Positions 27,291 to 34,702 of a DNA stretch of 64,000 nt are shown piece by piece. The stretch is from Bacteroidetes bacterium B1(2017) (GTDB taxonomy: Bacteria; Bacteroidota; Bacteroidia; UKL13-3), in the NCBI GenBank assembly GCA_002256395.1, contig NKJG01000002.1:273098-337097 (forward strand). Direction: 5' to 3'. The notes below the pieces were generated by a model that did no database searches, was not told the DNA's origin, and saw only the letters and a program-made list of their open reading frames with translations. A program made the translations under genes and the position numbers. Within the stretch, counting starts at the first letter, position 1. Every line of letters starts with the position of its first letter.

Positions 27291-28000
27291 ACTTCGGCTT
27301 TATTGGTAAGGTACATACCCACTACTCCTTCTTTGCACGAGTAATAAATGCCTTGAGGAATGATATATGTGGTATCTGCATTGGGCTTTAACAATTCATA
27401 CACGCTATCATACCTTACATTTTCAAAGGTAATAGATGGATGAAATATTTGTGTTTGGGTATTGACGAAGTTTCTAGGGTTGAAACTAAATTCAAGATTA
27501 GAGAAGGTAACTTTTAACACTTCATATGATTTATAAAAATTAATCGAGTCGAAAACAGTGCCCATGACATACGGCCCTGGAACCACCAATCTTTTAACGC
27601 TTAATTCTAATTTTGCGCCCGGAGAGCCTGTATATTTAAAACTCTCAAAACTACAATTGGCATAATCTCGGGTGTACACATCTCTCTTACAGGCAGAATC
27701 GCGTGTAATGCGATTGCGCACGTTTATGGTATAATATGGTCTGTCAAAACCCGACCTGAGATAGGATATTTCTGCAGTTGAATTTACTTTCTTGAACGGA
27801 ATAGTTGCACTTCCAATAAACTCCGGCACCCAATTTTGGTTGGCTGTATCAAGTCCTAGATATGCTATTGCATCACCTTTACGATCAAAACTTTTGTAAG
27901 AGCAAGGATCATAGTCATAGCAACAACCATCATCTCCTTGCCCACAGCCAGCAAGAAGTAGCAATGTAAATGAAAGAAATATTGCTGCTCGCTTTTTCAT
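27275..28000 (-). CDS. Lipoprotein of unknown function (first of a pair)
   Basis: I use the ATG for MKKRAAIFLSFTLLLLAGC (28000), which gives a clean lipobox (LLAGCGQG); the track start adds six residues. Directly after the lipidated Cys come several more Cys residues (DDGCCYDYDPC). About 220 residues follow, with no recognised motif. The gene overlaps the next lipoprotein gene, so they are translated together. A tandem pair of unknown lipoproteins opposite a tandem pair of barrel-like proteins suggests an envelope function, but this is inference. Confidence 0.7.
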   Translation of the reverse strand: MKKRAAIFLSFTLLLLAGCGQGDDGCCYDYDPCSYKSFDRKGDAIAYLGLDTANQNWVPEFIGSATIPFKKVNSTAEISYLRSGFDRPYYTINVRNRITRDSACKRDVYTRDYANCSFESFKYTGSPGAKLELSVKRLVVPGPYVMGTVFDSINFYKSYEVLKVTFSNLEFSFNPRNFVNTQTQIFHPSITFENVRYDSVYELLKPNADTTYIIPQGIYYSCKEGVVGMYLTNKAEVWYKK

Positions 28001-28038
28001 TAGGTAAATATAAAACAAAGCCTGAAAATTACAACTAG

Positions 28039-31000
28039 TTAATACCTCGGATCGGGCTTGGTGGCAAGCTTGGCCATTTTGCTAACTTCAATAGAGTAAA
28101 AGCCAAACTCTTCTACTACTGTTCCTTCAATTAAATACACGCCACGCCCAGCAAAAGGGTATGTTTCTAGGCTTTTAGCAAAGTGTGTGGTGTCAAAAAA
28201 ATTAGAGGCGGCATCGTAAAAAGTACCAAAGGCCATATAGTCGCCACGTACTGTTTTTACAGATTTAGTAGTTACATAATTTCCCAACATGCGTACGGTT
28301 TGATCCAAGTATTTGCTCATATCAAGGGCGCTTACATCGCCACGATAAGTAGTTTGTAAAAGATCAAACTCTGTCATGCTTACCGGAAATCCAAGTAATT
28401 CTATTTCGTCGTAAGCATCTTCTATTGGGTTGTATAGCAATTGTGGCAAGGTAAATTCTTTATGAGGTCTCGCAAATAAAATAGACTGAACCGTTTCTTG
28501 CATTAATAGCTGAATGGTTTGCGGCCCTTCTGAGTTAGTTACTTTTTGAGTAATTGGTTCGGCGTGCTTTATAGAGTCTTGTTGAAACATATATGCTTGC
28601 CACATAAGATGCTTTTTACCTGTTCCGCAAAAATTAAATGCTCCGGCTTTAATCAAAATTTTTACTTGTGTAACACTAATGGGCACACGATCCATAAAAT
28701 CGGCAAAGCTTAGAAATGGCCCATTTTGCAAGCGATCACTTAAAATGGCTTCTATAGTTTTGCGTTCAAGACTTTCTATATGAGCAAAGCCAAGATACAC
28801 CTCCTCTCCTTTTATATTGGTAAACTGAACCGACTCGTTTACGCAGGGCAAATTAACTTTTGCGCCTGTTTTTTTGAGTTCGTTTATATACACCCAAGTG
28901 CGGTAAAAGCCTCCAAAATTATTGATAACAGCCACCATAAACTCCATTGGATAATAGGTTTTGAGGAATAAACTTTGAAAGCTTTCTACAGCAAACGAGG
29001 CCGAATGAGCTTTGCTAAAAGAATATCCTGCAAAGCTTTCTATCTGCCTCCACACTTCTTTCGTAAGTTCATCGGGGTAGCCTTTCTCTTTGCAGTTGGC
29101 AAAAAACTTATCGATTATTTTTTGAAACTCAGCCTTTGACCTAAACTTCCCACTCATGGCTCTGCGCAACACATCTGCATCGGCTAAATCTAAACCTGCA
29201 AAGTGGTGACAAACTTTTAAAACATCTTCTTGAAACACCATTACGCCATAAGTTTCTTCTAATTGTTCTTGCATAACAGGATGTAAATAATTGATGCTTT
29301 TAGGGTCGTGAAAACGTTGTATATACGCCTTCATCATTCCCGATTTTGCAACCCCTGGTCTAATAATAGAGCTAGCAGCAACCAAATGAATATAGGTGTC
29401 GCACTTGAGTTTTTTTAATAAGCCACGCATGCCAGGACTCTCAATATAAAAACAACCAATGCTATTTGCTTCTTTTAATTGTTGTTTGATGTGAGGGTCT
29501 GTTTTAAATTTTTGTACTTCGTGAACATCCACTTTAATGTGTTTGTTTTGCCATACTAAATCGGCGGCATCTTTAATATGTCCAATGCCACGTTGAGATA
29601 GTATGTCAAATTTTTCGAAGCCAATATCTTCAGAGATATACATATCCCATTGAACGGTTGGCAAGCCTACTGGAGGTAAATCAAGGGCAGAATATTGAAA
29701 GATTGGTTCTTCTGAAATAAGCACCCCACCTGCGTGAATAGATCTATGATTGGGAAAATCTTGAAGTTGTTTTCCAATGTCGAGTATGCGTGAAATAATG
29801 GGTGATTTTCGGTCGGCTTTATGGGGGTAATCTGCCAAAATATCTATTTCACGTTTAGGTAAACCGTATACTTTCCCTAGCTCTCTGTAAATAGAACTAC
29901 TTCTAAAGGTAGACATGGTGCCAAGCAAAGCGGTATGATCTCTGCCATATCGTTTAAAAATATAATCGTGCACTTGAGGTCGTTCCTTCCAACTGTAATC
30001 AATATCAAAATCGGGTGGTGAAGTACGTTTAGGATTTAAGAAACGTTCAAAATATAGGTTCAGCTCTATAGGATCTACATCTGTAATTCGCAAGCAATAA
30101 GCTACTACACTATTAGCCCCACTCCCACGTCCAACGTGGTAAAAGCCTCTCGACATAGAGTATCTAATAATATCCCAAGTAATTAAAAAATAGGCCGAGA
30201 AACCAAGCTTATCAATAATGTCTAATTCTTTTTGAACACGTTGTTTTGCTACTATATTATTACTTCCGTAACGATATTCTAAACCATCGTAGGCAAGCGT
30301 TTGCAAGAGCTGTTTATCGTCGTAAACAGATGACGAATAAACCTTTTTATTTTTGTTTGTTTTAAAATCAAAATTCACGCTGCACCGATCCATAAAATTA
30401 ATGGTGTTACTGAGAATATAATGATGGTAACGGCATGCATGAATAATATCTGGCTCCGACATTAAATACTCATCTGGAGCAGCAGCAGCGCTTGTTTCGA
30501 GCCTACTTAGCAATACGTTGTTATCAATTGCTTGTAGGTGCAAATGCAAGGCATAGCTTGAGGCGTCTTTAAACGTAACGGGTTGTTGGAGGATAAGTTT
30601 GTTTTTAATTTTAGTGCAATCCTTACGCATTAATTTAGTGAAGTCAGAAAGTCGAACACCAATTAATTCATGATCCATTAAAATGCTCGGGTAATTTGCC
30701 AAAGGGTAAATCACATAGCTATTTTGAAGGTGTTTAAGTCTATCGGCGTAGGCTTTTCCATACAAGTTATGATCCGATAATAAGCGATTTATTTCTTCTA
30801 TGCCTGCTGTGTTTTTGGCAACAGCGGTAAACAGTAAATGATTTTTTTCTCTAAACTCAATGCCGGCTATGGGTTTAATTCCATGTTGGATGCAGCATTT
30901 TACAAACTCAAAAATTCCAGTTGAACAGTTTATATCTGTTATTCCAAGAGATTGCAAGCCCAATCGTTTGGCTTGTAATACTAACTCTTCTACCGAAAAA

Positions 31001-31044
31001 GTACCGTATCTAAGACTATAATATGTATGTGTATTCCAAAGCAT
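28039..31044 (-). CDS. dnaE2: Accessory DnaE-type DNA polymerase (short, ImuC/DnaE2-like)
   Basis: The protein has an N-terminal PHP domain, a C-family polymerase palm with GRGSGANSVVAYCL and the catalytic PDFDIDYSW (about residues 343-350), then finger and helix-hairpin-helix regions and a C-terminal OB-like domain. At 1001 residues it is shorter than a replicative DnaE (about 1150-1200). The PHP metal motif is degraded: NTHTYYS stands where active PHP domains have HxHxxxS. Its operon with dinB (56-base gap) and the nearby LexA-like repressor point to an error-prone translesion role, as in ImuB-DnaE2 cassettes. A replicative dnaE should exist elsewhere in the genome. Confidence 0.87.
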   Translation of the reverse strand: MLWNTHTYYSLRYGTFSVEELVLQAKRLGLQSLGITDINCSTGIFEFVKCCIQHGIKPIAGIEFREKNHLLFTAVAKNTAGIEEINRLLSDHNLYGKAYADRLKHLQNSYVIYPLANYPSILMDHELIGVRLSDFTKLMRKDCTKIKNKLILQQPVTFKDASSYALHLHLQAIDNNVLLSRLETSAAAAPDEYLMSEPDIIHACRYHHYILSNTINFMDRCSVNFDFKTNKNKKVYSSSVYDDKQLLQTLAYDGLEYRYGSNNIVAKQRVQKELDIIDKLGFSAYFLITWDIIRYSMSRGFYHVGRGSGANSVVAYCLRITDVDPIELNLYFERFLNPKRTSPPDFDIDYSWKERPQVHDYIFKRYGRDHTALLGTMSTFRSSSIYRELGKVYGLPKREIDILADYPHKADRKSPIISRILDIGKQLQDFPNHRSIHAGGVLISEEPIFQYSALDLPPVGLPTVQWDMYISEDIGFEKFDILSQRGIGHIKDAADLVWQNKHIKVDVHEVQKFKTDPHIKQQLKEANSIGCFYIESPGMRGLLKKLKCDTYIHLVAASSIIRPGVAKSGMMKAYIQRFHDPKSINYLHPVMQEQLEETYGVMVFQEDVLKVCHHFAGLDLADADVLRRAMSGKFRSKAEFQKIIDKFFANCKEKGYPDELTKEVWRQIESFAGYSFSKAHSASFAVESFQSLFLKTYYPMEFMVAVINNFGGFYRTWVYINELKKTGAKVNLPCVNESVQFTNIKGEEVYLGFAHIESLERKTIEAILSDRLQNGPFLSFADFMDRVPISVTQVKILIKAGAFNFCGTGKKHLMWQAYMFQQDSIKHAEPITQKVTNSEGPQTIQLLMQETVQSILFARPHKEFTLPQLLYNPIEDAYDEIELLGFPVSMTEFDLLQTTYRGDVSALDMSKYLDQTVRMLGNYVTTKSVKTVRGDYMAFGTFYDAASNFFDTTHFAKSLETYPFAGRGVYLIEGTVVEEFGFYSIEVSKMAKLATKPDPRY

Positions 31045-31100
31045 GTTGTTGCTTATTAAAACCTAAATGGCGTATAAAAAATGTACTAAATAAATAAACC

Positions 31101-32264
31101 TTAATTATTGGTATTCTTCCTCGAATCTATTGAATGGCCTTTGGCTACAGCCTTCTTTCCATACCAAAACTTAATTTGATCCAAGGCTTGATAGAGTTTT
31201 ACTAATTCTTCGCTGTCTTCAAAAAGATCTATTTGTTGGGCTCCATAAACAAGGTTACTCACTTTTACGCCAATAAGTCTAATAAGTAGTCTTCTATCGT
31301 ATACTTTATCAAGCAATTCTTTTGCCTTGGCTAGTATTACATGGTCGTAAGAGGTATAGGCAACTCTAGCTTGCATGGTATGTGTTTGAAAATCGGAATA
31401 CCTAATTTTAATGGTTACAGTAGCACAAAGGCGGTTTTGTTTACGCATATCAAAGCATACATCTTGCACCATTTTAGAGAGTGTTTGGTGCAAGAATTTT
31501 ATATCGGTGGTATCTGTTTCAAAGGTTCGCTCCGAACCAATTGATTTTTGCTCGTGATAGGGCTCTACCCTTCTCGCATCAATGCCATTAGCTTTCTCCC
31601 AAATAATCTTACCATTCTCGCCCATTACTCTACTAAGCAGTTCAACAGGCATATTGGCTAAAGTTTCTATTTGCACAATACCCATATCACGCAGCGTGTG
31701 ATACGATTTATCGCCTATGCCAGGTATTTTTTTTATTGAAAGTGGGAAGAGAAAAGGTTTTACATTTGTTTGTTGCACTTCCTTTTCTCCATTAGGTTTA
31801 GCTTCGCCTGTAGCAATTTTGGATACTGTTTTGTTTACTGATAAGCCAAACGAAATAGGTAATCCTGTTTCTGTAATGATGCGGTGCCTAAGTTCATGCA
31901 TCCATTTATAGGTTCCAAAAAAACGATCTAAACCTGTTACATCAAGGTAATGCTCATCTATTGAAGCTTTTTCAACTAGAGGGGCAGCTTCTTCAATAAT
32001 ATCCGTAACAGTATGCGAAAATTTACTGTATTTATCCATATCGCCTCGTATCCAAATAGCTTGTGGGCAAAGTCGGCGGGCAAGTTTGCCAGGCATAGCA
32101 GAATGCACGCCAAACTTACGGGCTTCGTAGCTACAGCTAGCTACAACACCCCGGTCGGAGAAGCCGCCAATAATGACAGGCTTCCCCTTGAGGGCTGAAT
32201 TTTCTAGTCGTTCCACCGAAACAAAAAACGTGTCGAGGTCCATATGGGCAATGGTCTTATTCAT
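31101..32264 (-). CDS. dinB: DNA polymerase IV (Y family)
   Basis: DinB copies past damaged bases with low fidelity. The catalytic acidic residues are in HMDLDTFFVSVE and SIDEHYLDVTG, the steric-gate region is normal, the helix-hairpin-helix IKKIPGIGDKSYHTL is intact, and the little-finger domain ends in QQIDLF, a good beta-clamp binding motif. Length is 387. The start ATG at 32264 lies just downstream of an inverted repeat GTTAAT-AAT-ATTAAC also found (with a different centre) at the LexA-like gene. It is first in an operon with the short DnaE, so the two polymerases are likely induced together by DNA damage. Confidence 0.95.
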   Translation of the reverse strand: MNKTIAHMDLDTFFVSVERLENSALKGKPVIIGGFSDRGVVASCSYEARKFGVHSAMPGKLARRLCPQAIWIRGDMDKYSKFSHTVTDIIEEAAPLVEKASIDEHYLDVTGLDRFFGTYKWMHELRHRIITETGLPISFGLSVNKTVSKIATGEAKPNGEKEVQQTNVKPFLFPLSIKKIPGIGDKSYHTLRDMGIVQIETLANMPVELLSRVMGENGKIIWEKANGIDARRVEPYHEQKSIGSERTFETDTTDIKFLHQTLSKMVQDVCFDMRKQNRLCATVTIKIRYSDFQTHTMQARVAYTSYDHVILAKAKELLDKVYDRRLLIRLIGVKVSNLVYGAQQIDLFEDSEELVKLYQALDQIKFWYGKKAVAKGHSIDSRKNTNN

Positions 32265-32267
32265 TTT

Positions 32268-32282
32268 GTTAATATAAATAAC
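32268..32282. promoter_or_regulatory. Degenerate second operator half-site before dinB
   Basis: GTTAATATAAATAAC differs by one base from GTTAAT-N3-ATTAAC. It starts four bases before the dinB ATG (reading toward the gene). It may be a weak second repressor site. Confidence 0.35.
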
Positions 32283-32289
32283 ATTTAGT

Positions 32290-32306
32290 AGTTAATAATA
32301 TTAACT
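32290..32306. promoter_or_regulatory. SOS-like operator of the dinB-dnaE operon
   Basis: A-GTTAAT-AAT-ATTAAC-T is a 17-bp inverted repeat, with seven bp per arm, 26-42 bases before the dinB start. It has the same arms and spacing as the repeat before the HTH-S24 repressor gene. On the minus strand a TTTG (32327-32324) lies 20 bp upstream of the TA inside the repeat, so bound repressor would cover a possible -7 region. Confidence 0.65.
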
Positions 32307-32390
32307 TTAATATAATAAAAATGCAAATTGTTTTTTTACCTCTCAGCAAATGAGGGCGTTAAAATGTAGGGCGAAAAATGCGGAGAATGA

Positions 32391-32450
32391 AGACCATTTT
32401 GTTGACGTCAACAAAATGGTCTAGGGCTTGTAAATACTGGCATCTCAACG
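32391..32450. repeat. Interspersed repeat copy 1 with a perfect 32-bp palindrome
   Basis: The arm AGACCATTTTGTTGAC is followed at once by its exact reverse complement (32391-32422). To the right, the flank TAGGGCTTGTAAATAC and a later TCTCAA match copy 3 (33575) with only a few substitutions, so the repeat unit is about 58 bp. It lies between dinB and the 3' end of dinD and has no T-run, so it is not an ordinary terminator. Confidence 0.85.
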
Positions 32451-32464
32451 AAAACAATAGTTTG

Positions 32465-33355
32465 TTAAATAGAATTGTTTTTATTTATTCTCAACTTCTT
32501 TTTAGTGATATCTTTATCTGAGGATTTTATCTTTCGTTCTAGTTTTTTAATATCTTCTTCAGCAGGCAATTTTTCGGGCTTAATCCCGCTTTTCCCAAGT
32601 AATTGCCTTACATCTTCATTGTTTTTCACATGCTCTTGGGTAATCTCGCTTTCACCAAAAAGACCTTTCTTGCTTACGTTAAAATGGGTAATTTCTGCAG
32701 CCAACTGTTTTGCAGAAATAGTAATGGTTGGTAGGAAATCTGCTAAAGGGCGAGATTCAGAAATCCCCAATTTTCGTTTCATTGCACGAGTATCAAATCC
32801 TCCAAACAATGCGCTATCACCCTTACTTCTAACAATAGCGAACCCTTTGCTATCTACGCCTCTTTCATAAAGATTTTTAGATAATTGCATTTCTGCCGAA
32901 ATTAAGTTTTCACGAGCTCGTAATCTTTCTTCGAGCAAAATTCTTTCTTCAAGCAAAATTCTTTCTTCAAGCAAAATTCTTTCTTCAAGAAGTTCTTGCT
33001 TTCTGGTTTGCATGGCAAAATAGCTTTGCGCAAAAGCAATTTGCTCTTTTTTGGGATCGCCATTTTGGGCAATAAGATAACAGGCATACCGAGTAAGCAT
33101 AATATCCTCTTGCTTACGTTCCGCTCCAGATCCAATTCTGACCATTTTGTTGACGTCAACAAAATGGTCTAAAGGCTCTTCTCCTGTGGATCTACAGCTT
33201 TCTATTGCTTTTTCAATGGCATTTAAAAAGTTTCGCCATTCAGAGTAACCTAATAAAGGTTGGAGGTCTCTTGCAAGCCAGTATTCAACACCTTTTTCAT
33301 CATAAGCAAATTCTTCAAATTCGCCATGCAGTCTTTGTATTAGTTCTTTTTCCAT
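32465..33355 (-). CDS. dinD: DNA damage-inducible protein D (DinD)
   Basis: DinD is SOS-induced in E. coli, where it is reported to inhibit RecA filament activities; it has a BRO-N-like N-terminal domain. Here the family core is clear: YWLARDLQPLLGYSEWRNF, then HFVDVNKMVRIGSGAERK and LTRYACYLIAQNGDPKK, ending with the ITHFNVSKKGLFGE region. Two oddities stand out. DNA coding DHFVDVNKMV is a perfect 30-bp palindrome that is also present on both sides of the gene. Codons for LLEERI are tandemly repeated between about residues 122 and 146, lengthening a coiled coil. It sits between the dinB operon and the LexA-like gene; no GTTAAT box is visible right before it. Confidence 0.9.
   Translation of the reverse strand: MEKELIQRLHGEFEEFAYDEKGVEYWLARDLQPLLGYSEWRNFLNAIEKAIESCRSTGEEPLDHFVDVNKMVRIGSGAERKQEDIMLTRYACYLIAQNGDPKKEQIAFAQSYFAMQTRKQELLEERILLEERILLEERILLEERLRARENLISAEMQLSKNLYERGVDSKGFAIVRSKGDSALFGGFDTRAMKRKLGISESRPLADFLPTITISAKQLAAEITHFNVSKKGLFGESEITQEHVKNNEDVRQLLGKSGIKPEKLPAEEDIKKLERKIKSSDKDITKKKLRINKNNSI
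32924..32996 (-). repeat. 18-bp in-frame tandem repeat inside dinD
   Basis: A unit close to TCTTCAAGCAAAATTCTT (plus strand) is repeated about 3.5 times with almost no divergence, coding LLEERI repeats. High identity suggests recent slippage and possible length variation between strains. Confidence 0.85.
33140..33169. repeat. Palindrome copy 2, within the dinD coding sequence
   Basis: GACCATTTTGTTGAC plus its exact reverse complement, 30 bp, identical to the centre of copies 1 and 3. In dinD it codes DHFVDVNKMV, which lies in the conserved DinD core and so is not an insertion that disrupts the protein. Confidence 0.9.
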
Positions 33356-33574
33356 GGTACATAAAATTTATTATGATCCTAAATTATAGTAATACCTGAA
33401 TTTGAATGTGCAAGCTAAATAGAACAGCAAGCATACTATGTAATGGCTGTTCTCTCTAACCCTTTTAATACGCGTGTTTAACGCCATAAAAAATAAATCG
33501 TGTTTCTATGATTTTTTTTAACAAACCAATGTTTAATAAGTAAGAATCTCTTAGCTATCAAGTTGAAATAATAG

Positions 33575-33632
33575 AGACCATTTTGTTGACGTCAACAAAA
33601 TGGTCTAGAGCCTGTGAATACAAGTGTCTCAA
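33575..33632. repeat. Interspersed repeat copy 3 with a perfect 32-bp palindrome
   Basis: Same palindrome as copy 1 (33575-33606), followed by the related flank TAGAGCCTGTGAATAC and TCTCAA. Same orientation as copy 1, 1184 bp away, so the pair forms direct repeats enclosing dinD. Confidence 0.85.
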
Positions 33633-33804
33633 GGCTCCTCCAATGAAGAATGCATATTCTATTGTTGGTAGTTTGGAAACAGAAAAAAATCTGTCTAATG
33701 AGCTCGAATTAATTGCTATTTCAGAGCTTGTAGTTGGCAGCTATTTAATTATGTTTGAAAATAATGAGAATCAATTTACTTCTCAACTAATTATTTTAAG
33801 ATAA
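33583..33804 (+). pseudogene. Remnant of a T9SS type A sorting domain fused to repeat sequence
   Basis: The track ORF begins at a TTG inside palindrome copy 3, and its first 20 or so residues are just repeat sequence read through. From about base 33650 the translation (YSIVGSLETEKNLSNELEL, then LVVGSYLIMFENN and SQLIILR) looks like the last 50 residues of a T9SS type A sorting domain: strand, L-x-x-G-x-Y-x-I core and a closing basic tail. No upstream protein remains. I read it as the tail of a secreted-protein gene lost by rearrangement next to the repeat. The rest of the dinD-repressor spacer (33356-33574) holds no recognisable gene. Confidence 0.5.
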
Positions 33805-33840
33805 TTTATTATTTTGACTGTCATATACTTAGGCATTTTA

Positions 33841-33857
33841 TGTTAATATGATTAACA
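33841..33857. promoter_or_regulatory. SOS-like operator upstream of the HTH-S24 repressor gene
   Basis: TGTTAAT-ATG-ATTAACA is a perfect 7-bp inverted repeat with a 3-bp centre. TTTG at 33813-33816 lies 22 bp before the TA at 33839-33840 that abuts the repeat, so the site would overlap a -7 region and permit autorepression. Same arms as at dinB. Confidence 0.65.
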
Positions 33858-33917
33858 TAAACTTGACATCTAAAATACCATTACATATCTTGCAAAAGTA
33901 TTCTAAGCAAGTAAACT

Positions 33918-34631
33918 ATGTATTTATCATCTAACATTAAGTTTCTCAGGAAACGGAAAAATTTTAGTCAGGAAGAAATGGCATTGGCGCTAGAATCTAA
34001 GCGCTCTGTTTTAAATAGCTATGAAAATAATATAGCCTCTCCTCCTATTGATATGGCAGTGCGCATTTCCGATTATTTTAGAATTAGTTTAGACACACTT
34101 TTACGCATAGACCTTACCAGATTGCCAGAGCACAAAGTTGGAGAATTAGAGCGTGGCTTAGAAGATTATATTAAAGGTAAATACTTGCGCATTATTGCAA
34201 CAACGACTAATTCTGATAATATAGATAATATAGAATTGGTATCTGAAAAAGCGCGCGCTGGCTATACTGCTGGCTATACAGATATTCAGTTTATTTCTGA
34301 ATTACCTCAATTTAGTTTGCCATTTTTAGATAAGCGTAAGAAATATCGCAGCTTTCAAATTAGCGGAGATTCTATGTTACCTATTCAAGATAAAACTTAT
34401 GTAACCTGCGAATATGTTGAAGATTGGAGCAGCCTTAAAGATGGTTTGTGCTACGTTATTCTTACTAAAGAAGATGGTATTGTATTTAAACGTGTATATA
34501 ACGATATAGCCAAGAGCAAAAAATTGGTTCTTATTTCAAACAACCCAATTTATAAACCCTATGAAGTAAATATTGAAGATGTTCTAGAGATCTGGAAGTA
34601 TATTATGGATCATAGCAAAACATTAGATTGA
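33918..34631 (+). CDS. HTH (XRE)-S24 LexA-like self-cleaving repressor
   Basis: An N-terminal XRE helix-turn-helix (about residues 1-65; NFSQEEMALALESKRSVLNSYE) is joined to a C-terminal S24 peptidase domain. The catalytic Ser is in GDSMLP (Ser152) and the Lys in GIVFKRVYN (Lys191). An Ala-Gly pair in KARAGYTAGY (Ala114-Gly115) is a good candidate for the autocleavage site. By analogy with LexA and phage repressors, RecA filaments on damaged DNA would trigger cleavage and release dinB-dnaE. An inverted repeat lies 61 bases upstream and a like one before dinB. It has the XRE fold, not the winged helix of true LexA. Confidence 0.88.
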   Translation: MYLSSNIKFLRKRKNFSQEEMALALESKRSVLNSYENNIASPPIDMAVRISDYFRISLDTLLRIDLTRLPEHKVGELERGLEDYIKGKYLRIIATTTNSDNIDNIELVSEKARAGYTAGYTDIQFISELPQFSLPFLDKRKKYRSFQISGDSMLPIQDKTYVTCEYVEDWSSLKDGLCYVILTKEDGIVFKRVYNDIAKSKKLVLISNNPIYKPYEVNIEDVLEIWKYIMDHSKTLD

Positions 34632-34654
34632 TATTCTCAATCTGATTGATTACG

Positions 34655-34686
34655 CAAAAAGGCAGCTCTTGGGCTGCCTTTCTTGT
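34655..34686 (+). terminator. Intrinsic terminator of the repressor gene
   Basis: AAAGGCAGC and GCTGCCTTT form a stem around CTTGG-type loop bases, preceded by As and followed by a T-rich stretch (TTTCTTGTTTT). Confidence 0.8.
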
Positions 34687-34702
34687 TTTATTTTTAATTC
34701 AT

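Noticed and set aside
32391-32422. Intrinsic terminator for dinD
   Set aside because: A perfect palindrome with no loop and no following T-run, and identical copies lie upstream of and inside dinD.
32902-33162. Minus-strand ORF of 86 codons
   Set aside because: Shadow of dinD in another frame; starts in the palindrome and repeats KKEFCLKKEFCL from the same 18-bp units.
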